Positions 15,412 to 16,909 of a stretch of DNA of 16,909 bases are shown one piece after another; position 1 is the stretch's first letter, and every line of letters begins with the position of its first letter. The notes under the pieces were generated by a model, which had not been told where the DNA came from, ran no database searches, and was given only the letters and a program-made list of their open reading frames with translations. The DNA is from Alistipes sp. CAG:831 (lineage in GTDB: Bacteria > Bacteroidota > Bacteroidia > Bacteroidales > UBA932): positions 1 through 16,909 of the forward strand of contig HF990405.1 in assembly GCA_000432775.1 (NCBI GenBank), given 5' to 3'. The position numbers were made by a program, and so were the translations under genes.

Positions 15412-16269
15412 ATGAAAGCCCTCTGTGCATACCGTCCTGCCCCGTTCCTGCTGGCAGCAGTGCTGTTTCTGGCATCGGGCTGCCGTCAGATTGACGGCCC
15501 TCATGAGGCAGTGCCGCATGAGGCAACTGAGATTCCGATGTATACGCAGCTGCTGCTGAAAGGGGATGTTCGGAATATCCGGGATTCCATAGTCGTGCAG
15601 GGGCATCCGGAGCTTACGGACATCATTGACATGACTTTCGATGAGAACAGTAACCTGGAGTCCTATACGGTGAACGGAGATATGCGCGCAGCAGACCCTG
15701 AGCCGGTGCACCTCCAGTATGAGCATACAAAGACCCACTATGCCTTTTTCGTATATCCGGATATCTGGCATGAGACGGACAGCATGTCCGATTACGGAAT
15801 AAGCGTGAGGGATGGGATTGAGACAACGGACACCCTGAGGATAGACACCTCGTGGGACCGGGACGGCCGGTTCACCAGGGTCAGATGCCGGTACAACGGG
15901 GAGTTGAAGGGTATAAGCTCGATTATGGGGGAAGACGGGGATATGGTTCCGGTTGAGGGTAACGATGTCGCGATAGAGAACTACCTGTACGACGTGAATG
16001 GCTATCCCCGGTACCGTTTCTACTTCGAGTATGACGGAGCAGTGAGACTGGCCGGGCTGTTCCGCTTCGAGAATCCCGATAGCCAGGGCAATCCGCAGGT
16101 CATACATGCGACGGTTTCTCCCGACTGGGAATTCACCATTTTCAGGGAGATTGTTTATCGCATTGGCAGGAGACCTTTGCCAACGCATGGCGGGCAGTCC
16201 AAGCAGCTGTCCTCAAGCCTCGCTCGCTCAGAAGGCGCTGTTAATGCGGTGGACGGCGTGCATACTTGA
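15412..16269 (+). CDS. Hypothetical lipoprotein with probable run-on C-terminus
   Basis: A 285-residue protein of unknown function. The N-terminus has a basic head, hydrophobic core and lipobox LASGC, so Cys24 would be lipidated and the protein anchored in the envelope. The body is beta-rich with repeating charged/aromatic strands: MTFDENSNLESYTVNGDM, then DRDGRFTRVRCRYNGELKGI, and YDVNGYPRYRFYFEYDG. This resembles Bacteroidota lipoproteins with YD-like repeats that end near a (T)REIxY motif. Here FREIVY is at 244-249 and likely marks the native end. The last ~35 residues (from 250) are Ser/Gly/Arg-rich and look like translated non-coding DNA. The stop codon's last base is the first base of the inverted repeat that follows. 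It is probably monocistronic, 110 bases after thyA. Confidence 0.65.
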   Translation: MKALCAYRPAPFLLAAVLFLASGCRQIDGPHEAVPHEATEIPMYTQLLLKGDVRNIRDSIVVQGHPELTDIIDMTFDENSNLESYTVNGDMRAADPEPVHLQYEHTKTHYAFFVYPDIWHETDSMSDYGISVRDGIETTDTLRIDTSWDRDGRFTRVRCRYNGELKGISSIMGEDGDMVPVEGNDVAIENYLYDVNGYPRYRFYFEYDGAVRLAGLFRFENPDSQGNPQVIHATVSPDWEFTIFREIVYRIGRRPLPTHGGQSKQLSSSLARSEGAVNAVDGVHT

Positions 16270-16291
16270 ACGAATTTACTTCGTGGTGCAC
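16269..16291 (+). repeat. Left arm of a perfect 23-base inverted repeat
   Basis: The arm begins AACGAATTTACTTCG and ends GTGCAC, and is exactly complementary to 16419-16441. It contains a small internal dyad (ACGAA, five bases, TTCGT). Its first base is the last base of the lipoprotein stop codon. Confidence 0.9.
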
Positions 16292-16418
16292 TCGCTTTTT
16301 CAACCGCTTGAAAATCAGTGGTCTGCAAGTACTGCTGCACATTTGGTCTGTCTTAAAGGAGGGCGGATGTGCAGTTAGTTTTGTAACAATCTGATTTACA
16401 GCGGTGTTTTTCTCTCAT

Positions 16419-16441
16419 GTGCACCACGAAGTAAATTCGTT
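16419..16441 (-). repeat. Right arm of the perfect 23-base inverted repeat
   Basis: Exact reverse complement of 16269-16291. The arms enclose 127 bases, for a total element of 173 bases. Beyond the arms, flanking bases agree only loosely. A TTGAA occurs at both 16266-16270 and 16446-16450 but is not symmetrically placed, so no target duplication can be claimed. Confidence 0.9.
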
Positions 16442-16491
16442 AAAATTGAAAATGGCTCTCTGGTGCTTGTAGCGAAGGTGAGCGTCTCCTA

Positions 16492-16506
16492 CTCCTTCCG
16501 AAGGAG
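16492..16506. repeat. Short hairpin
   Basis: Seven-base arms CTCCTTC (16492-16498) and GAAGGAG (16500-16506) around one base. A short G-rich stretch, not a T-tract, follows on the plus strand, so it is not a classical terminator. Confidence 0.6.
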
Positions 16507-16659
16507 CGGGAAACGGAACAGTTGTGGACTAACAGACGTGGACTCAGTTGTTGATTTTTCGCAATGACGATGTACTCCTGTACCATCAGTTCCTCGTTGG
16601 TCTGGACAAATGACGGAGTGCATGCATCCATGAACAGGGCTGCAGCGGCGGCGATGATT

Positions 16660-16827
16660 TTAAATGGTTTGGAAAAACAGTTCGAACCTCGTAATCCCGT
16701 CCTCTCCGGTGCCGAGACTGAAGCGGATGCCGGAGCGGGTCAGCACTTCGTGGATGACGATCAGGCCGATGCCCTTGCCGTCTGGCTTGGTGGAGAAGAA
16801 GGGGGTGAAGAGGTGGCCGGCGACAGC
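16660..16827 (-). pseudogene. Remnant of a sensor histidine kinase, C-terminal ATPase end
   Basis: Translated on the minus strand to the TAA at 16662-16660, the frame reads AVAGHLFTPFFSTKPDGKGI, then GLIVIHEVLTRSGIRFSLGT and GEDGITRFELFFQTI. This is the last ~55 residues of a HATPase_c domain: the F box (FTPFF) and G2 box (GKGIGL) are clear. The upstream N and G1 boxes are missing: the frame stays open to the window edge, but its residues there (FDNFYCRWPQQDC and before) do not look like a kinase. A rightward promoter lies in that same upstream DNA. I infer a decayed fragment, possibly with frameshifts near 16825-16850. If more kinase sequence exists beyond the edge it could instead be a live gene. 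Confidence 0.65.
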
Positions 16828-16870
16828 ACAGTCTTGTTGAGGCCATCGGCAGTAGAAATTGTCGAATAGG

Positions 16871-16901
16871 TTTGTAGATTGTGTGGAATTTTGTATCTTA
16901 G
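16871..16901 (+). promoter_or_regulatory. Rightward promoter at the window edge
   Basis: TTTG (16871-16874), 19 bases, then TATCTTAG (16894-16901) fits the Bacteroidota promoter with one change in the -7 element. It points off the right edge, so a plus-strand gene probably begins just outside the window. Confidence 0.55.
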
Positions 16902-16909
16902 CGAAAATT

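Larger units (their letters stand above)
16270..16659. other. Non-coding stretch holding the inverted-repeat element
   Basis: No convincing gene is seen in these 390 bases on either strand; the short open frames lack family motifs. The stretch holds the inverted-repeat pair, an inner hairpin (TTTTCAA 16297-16303 with TTGAAAA 16308-16314), an eight-base inverted pair (16335-16342 with 16367-16374), a promoter-like TAGTTTTG (16376-16383, no -33 partner) pointing right, and a hairpin at 16492-16506. The density of dyads suggests a mobile or recombinational element, or a structured RNA, rather than plain spacer. Confidence 0.6.

Noticed and set aside
15235..16188. A 317-codon minus-strand open frame across thyA end and the lipoprotein
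   Set aside because: It crosses two genes on the other strand, with no domain and no promoter.
16297..16314. TTTTCAA/TTGAAAA hairpin as a terminator of the lipoprotein gene
   Set aside because: The stem is short and AT-rich and has no T-tract after it.
16564..16869. A 101-codon plus-strand open frame at the right end
   Set aside because: It is antisense to the readable histidine-kinase motifs; its acidic composition reflects the opposite strand.
1..16909. CRISPR arrays, tRNA or rRNA genes, full insertion sequences
   Set aside because: No regularly spaced repeats beyond the single tandem pair, no cloverleaf or rRNA-like stretch, and no transposase or integrase motifs were seen in reading both strands.

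Overview
The window looks like chromosomal DNA of a Bacteroidota bacterium, most likely of the order Bacteroidales; an Alistipes/Rikenellaceae-like source is only a guess. The evidence is the Bacteroidota promoter form (TTTG, 19-21 bases, TAnnTTTG) upstream of many genes, weak or absent Shine-Dalgarno sequences, and the order coaX, outer-membrane protein, TPR protein, lptC, PpiD/SurA-type isomerase, which as I recall is typical of Bacteroidales.

Left part (1-2285, minus strand): the first codons of a fumarate reductase/succinate dehydrogenase flavoprotein gene with its own promoter, then a family 4 glycosyltransferase gene that overlaps the end of ruvB by four bases. A 280-base AT-rich divergent region separates ruvB from mfd.

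Centre (2566-11946, plus strand): mfd (transcription-repair coupling), then an envelope cluster. coaX (pantothenate kinase) overlaps an OmpP1/FadL-like outer-membrane protein gene. These are followed by a periplasmic TPR protein, the lipoprotein LptC and a membrane-anchored PpiC-type prolyl isomerase. A clear intrinsic terminator ends this block. ruvB and mfd serve DNA repair; the later genes serve outer-membrane building and LPS export.

Right part (12051-16909) is more mosaic. A secreted endonuclease/exonuclease/phosphatase protein converges, five bases apart, on an AAA-14/DUF4143 ATPase. The ATPase promoter lies inside a perfect 12-base palindrome, next to a tandem pair of 23-base repeats. 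thyA follows, then a lipoprotein whose last ~35 codons seem to run into non-native DNA. Immediately after it comes a perfect 23-base inverted repeat enclosing 127 bases, then a remnant of a histidine kinase C-terminus. A well-formed rightward promoter lies at the edge. The ATPase region and the last 700 bases are the accessory, least explained parts. I see no complete new multi-gene system; the best leads are the inverted-repeat element and the palindrome-promoter of the ATPase.
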